Source: Alphaproteobacteria bacterium | Lineage (GTDB): Bacteria; Pseudomonadota; Alphaproteobacteria; Sphingomonadales; Govanellaceae | NCBI GenBank assembly: GCA_003695065.1 | Contig: RFJA01000288.1 | Coordinates: forward strand, 1-34,281 | Reading direction: 5' to 3' | Length of the DNA: 34,281 nucleotides | Shown here: piece by piece, positions 23,865 to 30,747 of the stretch | How positions within the stretch are numbered: the stretch's first letter is position 1 | How the letters are laid out: every line of letters starts with the position of its first letter | Notes under the pieces: generated by a model | Told to the model about the DNA's origin: nothing | The model's database searches: none | Seen by the model: only the letters and a program-made list of their open reading frames with translations | Program-made: the position numbers and the translations under genes

Positions 23865-24467
23865 ATGGCAAGGCGGAATTCATATCTCGAACTTGTTAAT
23901 GGGCCCCCCAATCCGTTGCAGGAGGCATTGGGGCTAAACAAGGCGGCCGGTGAGATGGTGAATGCCTACCATCAGGTGGTCATGCGTGGCGAATCCAGCA
24001 TTTCTCCCGCCCTCAGGGAAGCCATTGCGGCTTTTGTATCCACCCTCAACATGTGCCCATTGTGCAGCGAGGCCCATACCCGTGTCGCAGAGTTACTGGG
24101 CGTTGACCCCGATGTGATCTTGGCGCTGCGTAAAGATGTGGAGGGAGCGCCGGTGAGGGAAAAGGAGCGCCCGCTCTTTGCCTACGCCAAGAAGATGACC
24201 CTGGCTCCTTCTACATTATCGAAAACCGATGCAGAGCGTGTCTTCAAGGCAGGATGGAACGATCGAGATCTGCACGACGTGATTAACGTCATCTGCATCT
24301 TCAATTTCATAAATCGGTTCGTCCTCGGTCACGGAATAGAGGTGAGCGAGGCGGATGTGGAATACAGCGCGCAGATGCTTGCGAGCAAAGGTTACTGGGA
24401 TGGGGAAAAAGTCCCTGCCCTTGGTGATATCTTCTTTACCGAAGTTCGGCCGATACTTGCACAATAG
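23865..24467 (+). CDS. AhpD-like / carboxymuconolactone-decarboxylase-family protein
   Basis: 200 aa; AAGGAG lies 8 bases before the ATG. The AhpD motif E52 ... C64-x-x-C67-x-x-x-H71 ('NMCPLCSEAH') is intact, which favours a thiol peroxidase or disulfide-reductase type rather than a true gamma-carboxymuconolactone decarboxylase. The all-helical CMD fold is suggested by the rest. Such proteins are often called 'peroxidase-related enzyme'. In this operon it may protect the oxygen-sensitive THF or flavin enzymes, or act on a lactone intermediate; neither is shown. Confidence 0.85.
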   Translation: MARRNSYLELVNGPPNPLQEALGLNKAAGEMVNAYHQVVMRGESSISPALREAIAAFVSTLNMCPLCSEAHTRVAELLGVDPDVILALRKDVEGAPVREKERPLFAYAKKMTLAPSTLSKTDAERVFKAGWNDRDLHDVINVICIFNFINRFVLGHGIEVSEADVEYSAQMLASKGYWDGEKVPALGDIFFTEVRPILAQ

Positions 24468-24531
24468 TCTGTTCATTATGATGCGCCATGTTCTCTGATA
24501 TCCGTTCATGTGCCGAGAGGAGAAAAGCCCG

Positions 24532-25392
24532 ATGATCAATCCTTTGATCCTCACCCTGTCCTGCGATGACAAGCCAGGCATTGTCGCCGCGGTCACGACC
24601 CTTCTTCATGAGAACGGTGGCAACATCCTTGAGGCCCAGCAGTTCGACGATATGGAGACCGGGCGCTTCTTCATGCGTGTGATGTTCAACCTGTCTGACG
24701 AGGGCGGGTCTGCAGAGGAGGTGAGGGAGCAGTTCCACCGCCTTGCAGAAGAGTATGGTATGGACTGGAGAATTCGTGCCCGGAATGCGCGGAAACGCGT
24801 TTTGATGATGGTTTCAAAGTTCGATCACTGTCTTGGTGACCTGCTCTACAAGATGCGCATTGGGGAACTAAACATGGATGTTGTGGGGATCATCTCCAAT
24901 CATCCCAAGGATGCGTTGAACCTCACCACGTTCGGTGACATCCCTTATCATCATCTTCCGATCACGAAAGAAACCAAGCCTGAGCAGGAAGCCCAGGTCA
25001 AAAAGATCATCGAGGACACGGGCGCCGAACTGGTGGTGCTCGCCCGGTACATGCAGGTTCTGTCCGATGACATGTGCCGCTTTCTTGATGGCCGATGCGT
25101 CAACATTCATCACAGTTTCCTGCCCGGCTTCAAGGGCGCAAAACCCTATCACCAGGCGCATAGCCGGGGGGTAAAGATGATCGGTGCAACGGCTCATTTC
25201 GTGACCAGGGATCTTGATGAGGGTCCGATCATCGCCCAGGATGTGGAGCCCATAACCCATGCGGACTCGCCGGATGACCTTGTGCGAAAGGGCCGGGATA
25301 TAGAGCGCAGGGTACTCTCCCGGGCCGTGGCCCATATCCTGGAGGACAGGGTCCTGATGAACGGATCGAAGACGGTGGTTTTTGCAGGATGA
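24532..25392 (+). CDS. purU: Formyltetrahydrofolate deformylase (PurU)
   Basis: 286 aa from the ATG at 24532, with GAGGAG upstream; the earlier ATG at 24508 lacks a ribosome site. An N-terminal ACT-like domain (residues 1-80, 'LILTLSCDDKPGIVAAV') is followed by a formyltransferase domain from 'RVLMMVSKFDHCL'. Catalytic features are 'VNIHHSFLPGFKGAKPY' with His193/His194 and the Asp of 'RDLDEGPII' (Asp229). It hydrolyses 10-formyl-THF to formate and THF. Here it would close the C1 loop: methyl to THF, oxidation, then formate release, with THF regenerated for the demethylase. The intermediate FolD step is not encoded in the window. Its stop overlaps the next gene by ATGA. Confidence 0.95.
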   Translation: MINPLILTLSCDDKPGIVAAVTTLLHENGGNILEAQQFDDMETGRFFMRVMFNLSDEGGSAEEVREQFHRLAEEYGMDWRIRARNARKRVLMMVSKFDHCLGDLLYKMRIGELNMDVVGIISNHPKDALNLTTFGDIPYHHLPITKETKPEQEAQVKKIIEDTGAELVVLARYMQVLSDDMCRFLDGRCVNIHHSFLPGFKGAKPYHQAHSRGVKMIGATAHFVTRDLDEGPIIAQDVEPITHADSPDDLVRKGRDIERRVLSRAVAHILEDRVLMNGSKTVVFAG

Positions 25393-26237
25393 CGAAGATG
25401 CTGGACTGGCTTGAAGATCAGTACGTTACAGATCTCGCGCGCCAGAAATCATCTGACCTTTTTGCGGAATATGCGGAGCGCAGTGCAGAATGCGCACGCA
25501 CTCTCGGGACGCACATAGATGTCCCTTACGGTGACGCCCCTCGGCAGCGCCTGGACATTTACATGCCCGCGAGCGATGCGCCTGTGCCCGCCCTGTTCTT
25601 TATTCACGGCGGATACTGGAAAGCCGGGGACAAATCCATGCGCAGCTTCCCGGCGCCTGCCTGGGTTAACCGCGGGTGCGCCTTCATTGCGATCAATTAC
25701 CGCCTCCTGCCGGACACGCCCCTGGCGTCCATTCTGTCTGACGCGCGCTCCGCGCTGATCTGGGTGATGCGAAACGCTGAAGGGATCGGAATAGACCCCG
25801 CCCGCATTGCTATCTCGGGCACATCGGCGGGCGGGCACCTCTCCGCAATGCTGGCGACAGAGGACTGGCGTGCTTACGGTGGCGGGGCTCCGGGAGGAAT
25901 TAGCTGTGCGGCCCTCATCAGCGGGCTCTTTGACCTTGGGCCCTTGCTCGCCACTTCCATGGGATCTGCCCTCGCGTTGACGCCTGCGGATGCGCACGAA
26001 TTGAGTCCTGTCAATCGACTCCCCTGCGACCAGCTTCCGGTGATGATTGCGGTGGGCGAACAGGAATCCGATGCGTTTAAATATCAGAGCAAGGCTCTGG
26101 CCAACCGCTGGCAGGCATTTGGTTTGTCGCCAAAGCTCTCCGTCGTGCCGGAGCGGGACCATTTCACGGTTTTTGCGGACCTCGCAGATCCCGATAGCGA
26201 GCTTTCCTGTTTCGTGGCGCAAAATCTGGGTGTTTAA
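25389..26237 (+). CDS. Alpha/beta hydrolase (kynurenine-formamidase/esterase-like)
   Basis: 282 aa, overlapping purU by 4 bases. The oxyanion-hole motif HGGYW is at 73-77, the nucleophile elbow GTSAGG at 144-149 (Ser146), and the catalytic His258 in 'PERDHFTVF'; the acid is probably in 'GEQESDAF' (224-231). This layout is shared with bacterial arylformamidases and hormone-sensitive-lipase-like esterases. It probably hydrolyses an ester, lactone or formamide of the pathway. Translational coupling with purU (formate release) makes an N-formyl substrate attractive, but there is no direct evidence for it. Confidence 0.9.
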   Translation: MTKMLDWLEDQYVTDLARQKSSDLFAEYAERSAECARTLGTHIDVPYGDAPRQRLDIYMPASDAPVPALFFIHGGYWKAGDKSMRSFPAPAWVNRGCAFIAINYRLLPDTPLASILSDARSALIWVMRNAEGIGIDPARIAISGTSAGGHLSAMLATEDWRAYGGGAPGGISCAALISGLFDLGPLLATSMGSALALTPADAHELSPVNRLPCDQLPVMIAVGEQESDAFKYQSKALANRWQAFGLSPKLSVVPERDHFTVFADLADPDSELSCFVAQNLGV

Positions 26238-26264
26238 GTCCGAAACCTGATCGGCCCTCTTTTG

Positions 26265-26278
26265 GTTGTATTTACAAC
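26265..26278. promoter_or_regulatory. HutC-type operator, site 9
   Basis: GTTGTATTTACAAC is a perfect match to the consensus arms. It overlaps the -35 box of the promoter listed at 26266-26294, so a bound regulator should block RNA polymerase. Confidence 0.85.
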
Positions 26279-26294
26279 TTTTCTCGCCTATAGT
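26266..26294 (+). promoter_or_regulatory. Predicted promoter of the PYROXD2-aconitase X operon
   Basis: The -35 TTGTAT (26266-26271) and -10 TATAGT (26289-26294) are separated by 17 bases. The expected leader is about 80 nt. The same arrangement, with TACAGT as -10, precedes the paralogous gene at 32239-33816. Confidence 0.7.
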
Positions 26295-26378
26295 CTGGAA
26301 AACTTCGACAAGCGTAAGCAGAGAGTGCTGTCGGCTGTTCAACGGGCAGGTCGGCCATGGGAAGGTACGGAAAACCAT

Positions 26379-27953
26379 ATGACGGACAAGTATGATGCGA
26401 TAATTGTTGGCGGCGGCCACAATGGATTGACATGTGGCGCCTATCTCTCGAAAGCGGGCCTCAAGACGCTTGTGATTGAACGCCGTGATATTCTGGGCGG
26501 GGCGGCCGTCACGGAAGAGTTTTCACCGGGCTTCAGCGCGTCGTCCTATTCCTTCATCATGGGGCACCTGCACCCCAAGGTGATCAAGGACCTTGAGCTT
26601 GAGAAGTTCGGCCTGAGCCGCGTGGTCGTTGATAACGTTATCAACCCGACCGAGGACGGTGACTGCATCGTCTTCTCCAAGGACCCGAAGAAGACGCAGG
26701 CCCAGATCGCACGCTTTTCCCAGAAGGATGCGGAGAATTACCCCAAGTTCTTCGCCTCCATGCAGAACGCCATCGACCTCTTGCGCCGCCTTCAGTTCGA
26801 AGTGCCGGTGGACCCGGTCAAGCGGGATATCAAGTCCCTGATCAAGGCCGGCAAGTTCGGCTGGAAATACCGGGATGTGAGCGACGAAATCTACGATATC
26901 ATCGACGGCCTCTCCTTGAGCGCGCACGATTATGTGGACCGCTGGTTCGAAACCCCGGTGGTCAAGGCGAAATTCATGTACTGGGCGACCATAGGCGGTA
27001 ACGTCGGCCCCTATTCGCCGGGCACCGCCTTCTACCTGATCGCTCACCTGATCGGTCAACTGGGCATGAGCTTCCCCATTGGCGGCATGGGCGCCATATC
27101 GAATGCCATTCACGCGTCCGGCAAAACGGCAGGTCTCGAGACGCGGGTCTCTGCCCCGGTGGAAAAAATCCTCGTTCGCGACGGGCGGGCCTATGGCGTG
27201 CGCCTTGAAAGTGGGGAGGAAATCCATGCCAGGTGCGTGGTCACCAACGTCAACGCCAAGATCGCGTTCGGCCAGATGGTGGACAAGGAACATCTGCCCG
27301 AAGAAATCGTTGGCAGGATCAGTCGCTATCGGACACGGGGCAAATCGTTCAAGATCCTTTGCGCGACGGACAGCCTGCCTGAGTACGCGTCCTTTAGCCA
27401 GGAAAAGACCGGGGTCGATTACCCCGCCTATGCCCATATCGGTCCCACGCCCGAATACCTGGAGCGGGCGTTCGACGATGCGAAATACGGCTGGTATTCC
27501 AAGAAGCCGTTCCTCTCGGCTATCGTGCCCACATATTATGACAAGACCCTCGCGCCCGAGGGCAAGCATGTGGTGTCGCTTTATGGCGGGGTCGCGCCTT
27601 TCGAACTTGAGGGCGGAAGCTGGGACAAGGAACGCAAGAACCTGGTCCGGAATGCCTTTGACGTCATGGACGAATACGCTCCCGGATTTTCGGATACGGT
27701 CCTCGACTATAAGCTGATCCTGCCCAAGGACATCGAAGAAGTGGTCAACATGCCGGGCGGCAATACGCTTCACGGTGAAATGACGCTGGATCAGTTGTTC
27801 TTCGGTCGTCCTGTTCCGGGCCTTGCCGATTATCGCAGCCCCATCACGGGCCTCTATCAGTGCGGTGCCTCAAGCCATCCGGGTGGTGCAGTGTCCGCCG
27901 TGCCGGGCCATAATGCGGCCCGCGAGATCCTGAAGGACTGGAAGCGGCTCTAG
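26379..27953 (+). CDS. FAD-dependent oxidoreductase, phytoene-desaturase/PYROXD2-like (copy 1)
   Basis: 524 aa from the ATG at 26379; the frame is open to 26262, but that extension contains the promoter and operator. The FAD dinucleotide motif 'DAIIVGGGHNGLTCGAYL' is at the N-terminus, followed by 'VIERRDILGGAAVTEE'. 'GMGAISNAIH' and 'GASSHPGGAVSAVPGHNAAREIL' at the C-terminus are typical of the COG1233/PYROXD2 group. Known relatives desaturate or saturate isoprenoids, but for this branch no reaction is established to my knowledge. It probably oxidises a cyclic or enol intermediate. It leads an operon with the tautomerase-like gene, aconitase X and FAH. A paralogue is at 32239-33816. Confidence 0.92.
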   Translation: MTDKYDAIIVGGGHNGLTCGAYLSKAGLKTLVIERRDILGGAAVTEEFSPGFSASSYSFIMGHLHPKVIKDLELEKFGLSRVVVDNVINPTEDGDCIVFSKDPKKTQAQIARFSQKDAENYPKFFASMQNAIDLLRRLQFEVPVDPVKRDIKSLIKAGKFGWKYRDVSDEIYDIIDGLSLSAHDYVDRWFETPVVKAKFMYWATIGGNVGPYSPGTAFYLIAHLIGQLGMSFPIGGMGAISNAIHASGKTAGLETRVSAPVEKILVRDGRAYGVRLESGEEIHARCVVTNVNAKIAFGQMVDKEHLPEEIVGRISRYRTRGKSFKILCATDSLPEYASFSQEKTGVDYPAYAHIGPTPEYLERAFDDAKYGWYSKKPFLSAIVPTYYDKTLAPEGKHVVSLYGGVAPFELEGGSWDKERKNLVRNAFDVMDEYAPGFSDTVLDYKLILPKDIEEVVNMPGGNTLHGEMTLDQLFFGRPVPGLADYRSPITGLYQCGASSHPGGAVSAVPGHNAAREILKDWKRL

Positions 27954-27984
27954 GCCGCCCCCACATGAAGCGAAGGAGACTATA

Positions 27985-28176
27985 ATGGCGATTGTAAGAG
28001 TGATCATGCTTGAGGGCCGAAGCACCGAAATCAAGGCGCGGGTGATCAAGGGCATCACCGAGGTGATGAACCGGGAAGTGGATCCGGACCCGAGCCATGT
28101 GCGGGTCGTCATCGAGGAGGTCAAGCCCGAAAACTATGGTGTGGCCGGTCGCTACATCGGCCAGCCGGCTGACTGA
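27985..28176 (+). CDS. 4-oxalocrotonate-tautomerase-like protein with Ala replacing Pro-1
   Basis: 63 aa including Met. AAGGAG is well placed before the only sensible ATG, so the second residue is certainly Ala ('MAIVRVIMLEGRS'). After Met removal the chain has 62 residues, like 4-oxalocrotonate tautomerase (4-OT). Arg11 and Arg39 (in 'HVRVVIEE') of 4-OT are kept, and position 50 is Tyr. The catalytic Pro-1 of the superfamily is Ala. It could be a non-tautomerase catalyst, a partner subunit or a decayed enzyme. The position between the flavoenzyme and aconitase X suggests a role on an enol or keto acid in the same branch. Confidence 0.9.
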   Translation: MAIVRVIMLEGRSTEIKARVIKGITEVMNREVDPDPSHVRVVIEEVKPENYGVAGRYIGQPAD

Positions 28177-28201
28177 TAACAACGGTTGAAGAGGTAAACA
28201 C

Positions 28202-29488
28202 ATGTTTCTCACCGACGAGGAAAAGGCGGTTCTGGACGGGAGCGAGGGCGAGGCCCGCGCCCACGCCATGGACCTGATGGTGCGCTATGCGAAGGCGTTA
28301 GGGGCCGAGCGGCTGGTCGAAACGAACAACGTGTGCGGCGGTGTAGTAGGCTCTCTGCCGGGCCGCCGGGATGTGCTTCCCGAGGACAAGCGCCACGACA
28401 TGAATGCGGTCTATTCGCTTTTGAATCTTGATAGCGACAAGACCCTCGACATCCCGCCGGTCAAGACCAATACCTACCGCCTGATCGAGGCCATGGACGC
28501 CGATCTTTATGACGTTCAGGGTGTCGGGGAGGAAACCCAGCGGCTCGTCCGGGAGACCACCGCATTCTGCCAGAAGAGCGGCTACCAGCTTTGTAACACC
28601 TGTACGCCCTACCAGGTGGGCAATGTGCCCTTGTTTGGTGAGCATTGCGCCTGGATGGAATCCTCGGCCGTCATTTACATCAATTCCCTGATTGGTGCGC
28701 GTTCCAATGTCGAGGGAGCGCACAGTACGGCAGCGGCTTCCCTGATCGGTAAAATTCCCTATTGGGGATACCACATCCCGGAAAATCGCCGGGGCACACA
28801 TCTGGTAGAGGTGGAGTACCCGATCGATAACATGCTCGACTGGGGGTTGATGGGGTATTACGTGGGCGAAAAGGTGCAGGAGAACGTGCCTGTCTTCACA
28901 GGCATTTCCGGTGTGCCCAACGCCAACAAGCTGAAGCATTTCGGCGCCTCCATGGCAAGCTCCGGCGGGGTCGAGATGTACCATATCGTCGGCGTGACCC
29001 CCGAGGCGCCAACCCGCGACGTGGCCTTTGGCGGTAACCGGGCACAAGAGACGATCAGGTTCGGGCGCGCCGAGCTGGAGGAGGCCTACAGCTGGTTCAG
29101 CACGGCCAAGGACACGGACGTTGATTTCGTCGTGCTCGGCTGTCCCCATGGCTCGCTTGAACAGGTCCGCCTTGTTGCCGGCCTCCTCGAAGGCAAGAGG
29201 CTCTCCGCCAATACCGACCTCTGGATGTTTATCCCGCGCTCCATAAAGGCGATCGCGGACCGAATGGGGTATACGGACACATTCCGCAAGGCGGGAGCCT
29301 ACCTGATGACCGACAGTTGTGCAGCACTCAGCAAGGTTTCTCCCAAAGATGTGAAGACGGCAGCTACCGACTCCTGTAAGCAGGCGCATTATCTGCCCGC
29401 CACCATGGGATTCGGCACTTGGCTTGGCAGCACGGAACAGTGTGTGAATGCGGCCATTAGCGGAAAATGGACGGGAGGTCTTGAGTGA
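28202..29488 (+). CDS. Aconitase X large subunit (AcnX catalytic domain)
   Basis: 428 aa. AcnX family blocks are clear: 'CNTCTPYQVGNVPLFGEHCAWMESSAVIYINSLIGARSNVEG' from residue 131, and later 'FVVLGCPHGSLEQ' and 'MTDSCAALS'. Cysteines are at 45, 131, 134, 149 and in the later two blocks; some should ligate the iron-sulfur cluster. Known AcnX proteins are cis-3-hydroxy-L-proline dehydratase (bacteria) and mevalonate 5-phosphate dehydratase (archaea). The large and small subunits are separate genes here, and the start of the small subunit overlaps this stop (29485-29488). Neighbours do not point to hydroxyproline or mevalonate, so the substrate is probably another beta-hydroxy acid of this pathway. 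The gene starts 25 bases after the tautomerase-like gene. Confidence 0.92.
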   Translation: MFLTDEEKAVLDGSEGEARAHAMDLMVRYAKALGAERLVETNNVCGGVVGSLPGRRDVLPEDKRHDMNAVYSLLNLDSDKTLDIPPVKTNTYRLIEAMDADLYDVQGVGEETQRLVRETTAFCQKSGYQLCNTCTPYQVGNVPLFGEHCAWMESSAVIYINSLIGARSNVEGAHSTAAASLIGKIPYWGYHIPENRRGTHLVEVEYPIDNMLDWGLMGYYVGEKVQENVPVFTGISGVPNANKLKHFGASMASSGGVEMYHIVGVTPEAPTRDVAFGGNRAQETIRFGRAELEEAYSWFSTAKDTDVDFVVLGCPHGSLEQVRLVAGLLEGKRLSANTDLWMFIPRSIKAIADRMGYTDTFRKAGAYLMTDSCAALSKVSPKDVKTAATDSCKQAHYLPATMGFGTWLGSTEQCVNAAISGKWTGGLE

Positions 29489-29916
29489 CCGTAATCATTC
29501 TCAAGGGTCGCCCGGTCGTGGAAGGGGTTGCCGAGGGTGAAGCGCTTGTCACCCGACAGACCATCTCCGGCTTTGGCGGCATCAACAACCAGACAGGGGA
29601 AATAACTGAAGTCCGCCACGAACTCAGGGGCAAGTCCTTCAAGGGCAAGGTTCTCGTCTTTCCCGGCGCCAAGGGATCGTCCGGCTGGGCCAGTCATTTC
29701 CAGACCGTGCGGCTTGCCGGCGCCGCCCCCGCGGCGATGATCTTCAACATCACCACCACGAAGATGGCGCTGGGCGCGGTCGTGACGCGGGTGCCAGCCG
29801 TCACCGATTTGGATCAGGATCCCCTTGACGTGATCGAGACCGGTGACTGGGTCAAGGTGGATGGCAATACGGGCACGGTCACCATAACCAAGCCGGACAG
29901 GAAGGACGGGGCGTGA
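29485..29916 (+). CDS. Aconitase X small subunit (AcnX swivel domain, DUF126)
   Basis: 143 aa. The DUF126 swivelling-domain pattern is visible: 'LKGRPVVEGVAEGEALVT', 'ISGFGGINNQTGEI', 'KVLVFPGAKGSSGWASHFQTVRLAG', 'GTVTI'. Ser residues in the 'GAKGSSG' loop match the conserved active-site region of aconitase X small subunits. It forms a heterodimer with the preceding large subunit. It overlaps that gene's end by 4 bases and the FAH gene's start at 29913-29916, so three genes are translationally coupled. Confidence 0.93.
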   Translation: MTVIILKGRPVVEGVAEGEALVTRQTISGFGGINNQTGEITEVRHELRGKSFKGKVLVFPGAKGSSGWASHFQTVRLAGAAPAAMIFNITTTKMALGAVVTRVPAVTDLDQDPLDVIETGDWVKVDGNTGTVTITKPDRKDGA

Positions 29917-30737
29917 GAGTAGCTATAACGGTCGATGGACGGATCATCATCGAGCAGGGGGGCAGCCAGTTCGACGCAAGCGCGCTCGCCCGGAAGATAA
30001 AGCCCGTGTGGCCCGCCGAGCCCGGCGACCCGTTCATGCAGATCTGGGCCGATATCCGGGCATTGACGGACGACGAGATCGCGGCGCTGCCCCCGATCTC
30101 TGTTGACGGGTCCAAGCTCAGGAATCCCATCCGCTCCCCCAACAAGATACTCGGGGCCATGGCCAACTACACCGCGGCCGACGGCGCGATCCCCGAAACC
30201 TCGATCCGCAAGTATGGCTTTTTCGTCAAGGCGAACTCTGCCATCACGTCTCCGACGGAGGGGGTGGTGGTCCCTGCGGACATGCCCACCCTGCACGAGC
30301 CTGAACTCTCGCTGATTATCGGGCGGACGATCAGGTTCGCAAGCCATGACGAGGCCCGCGAGGCCATCGCCGCCGTCTGCGGGTCGCTCGACATGACGGG
30401 CAAGAGCAGCCACCTTTTCAGTCACCGCAAATCCCTGGACAGTTTCGCCGTGTTCGACTCATGGCTGACACCGATTGATGAGTTCAGTGCGCCCGAGGAC
30501 CTCCACGACCTCGGCATAAAGCTCTGGATCAATGAAGACTTGCGCCAGGACGGTAGCACCAATCGGCTGATCTGGAAGCCGATAGATCTGGTTGTGGAGG
30601 CGTCGCGCTATTTCACACTTTACCCCGGCGACATCATAATGTGTGGCACGCCGTCCGGCGTTGGGCCTGTGGAGCCCGGCGACCAGATCCGGGTTGAAAT
30701 CGAGCGGACGGCAGGTTTCAGTGTTCCGGTCCGGTGA
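29913..30737 (+). CDS. Fumarylacetoacetate hydrolase (FAH)-family protein
   Basis: 274 aa. Metal ligands of the FAH fold are visible: Glu129 and Glu131 in 'HEPELSLIIGR' and Asp160 in 'CGSLDMTGKS'. The C-terminal 'GDIIMCGTPSGVGPVEPGD' block is intact, as is 'RKSLDSFAVFDSW' near residue 172. Members hydrolyse acylpyruvates, decarboxylate oxaloacetate or hydrate 2-oxopent-4-enoates; all act on 2-keto-acid carbon-carbon bonds with Mg or Mn. It overlaps the AcnX small subunit by 4 bases, so it probably acts directly after AcnX. The N-terminal ~70 residues form the usual small cap domain. Confidence 0.93.
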   Translation: MRVAITVDGRIIIEQGGSQFDASALARKIKPVWPAEPGDPFMQIWADIRALTDDEIAALPPISVDGSKLRNPIRSPNKILGAMANYTAADGAIPETSIRKYGFFVKANSAITSPTEGVVVPADMPTLHEPELSLIIGRTIRFASHDEAREAIAAVCGSLDMTGKSSHLFSHRKSLDSFAVFDSWLTPIDEFSAPEDLHDLGIKLWINEDLRQDGSTNRLIWKPIDLVVEASRYFTLYPGDIIMCGTPSGVGPVEPGDQIRVEIERTAGFSVPVR

Positions 30738-30747
30738 GTAACGCGTA

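Noticed and set aside
26262-26378. 39-residue N-terminal extension of PYROXD2-like copy 1
   Set aside because: It would include the operator and both promoter boxes; the ATG at 26379 aligns with the start of the paralogue.
26523-27773. 416-codon minus-strand open frame opposite PYROXD2-like copy 1
   Set aside because: Antisense shadow of a conserved flavoenzyme; composition is not protein-like.
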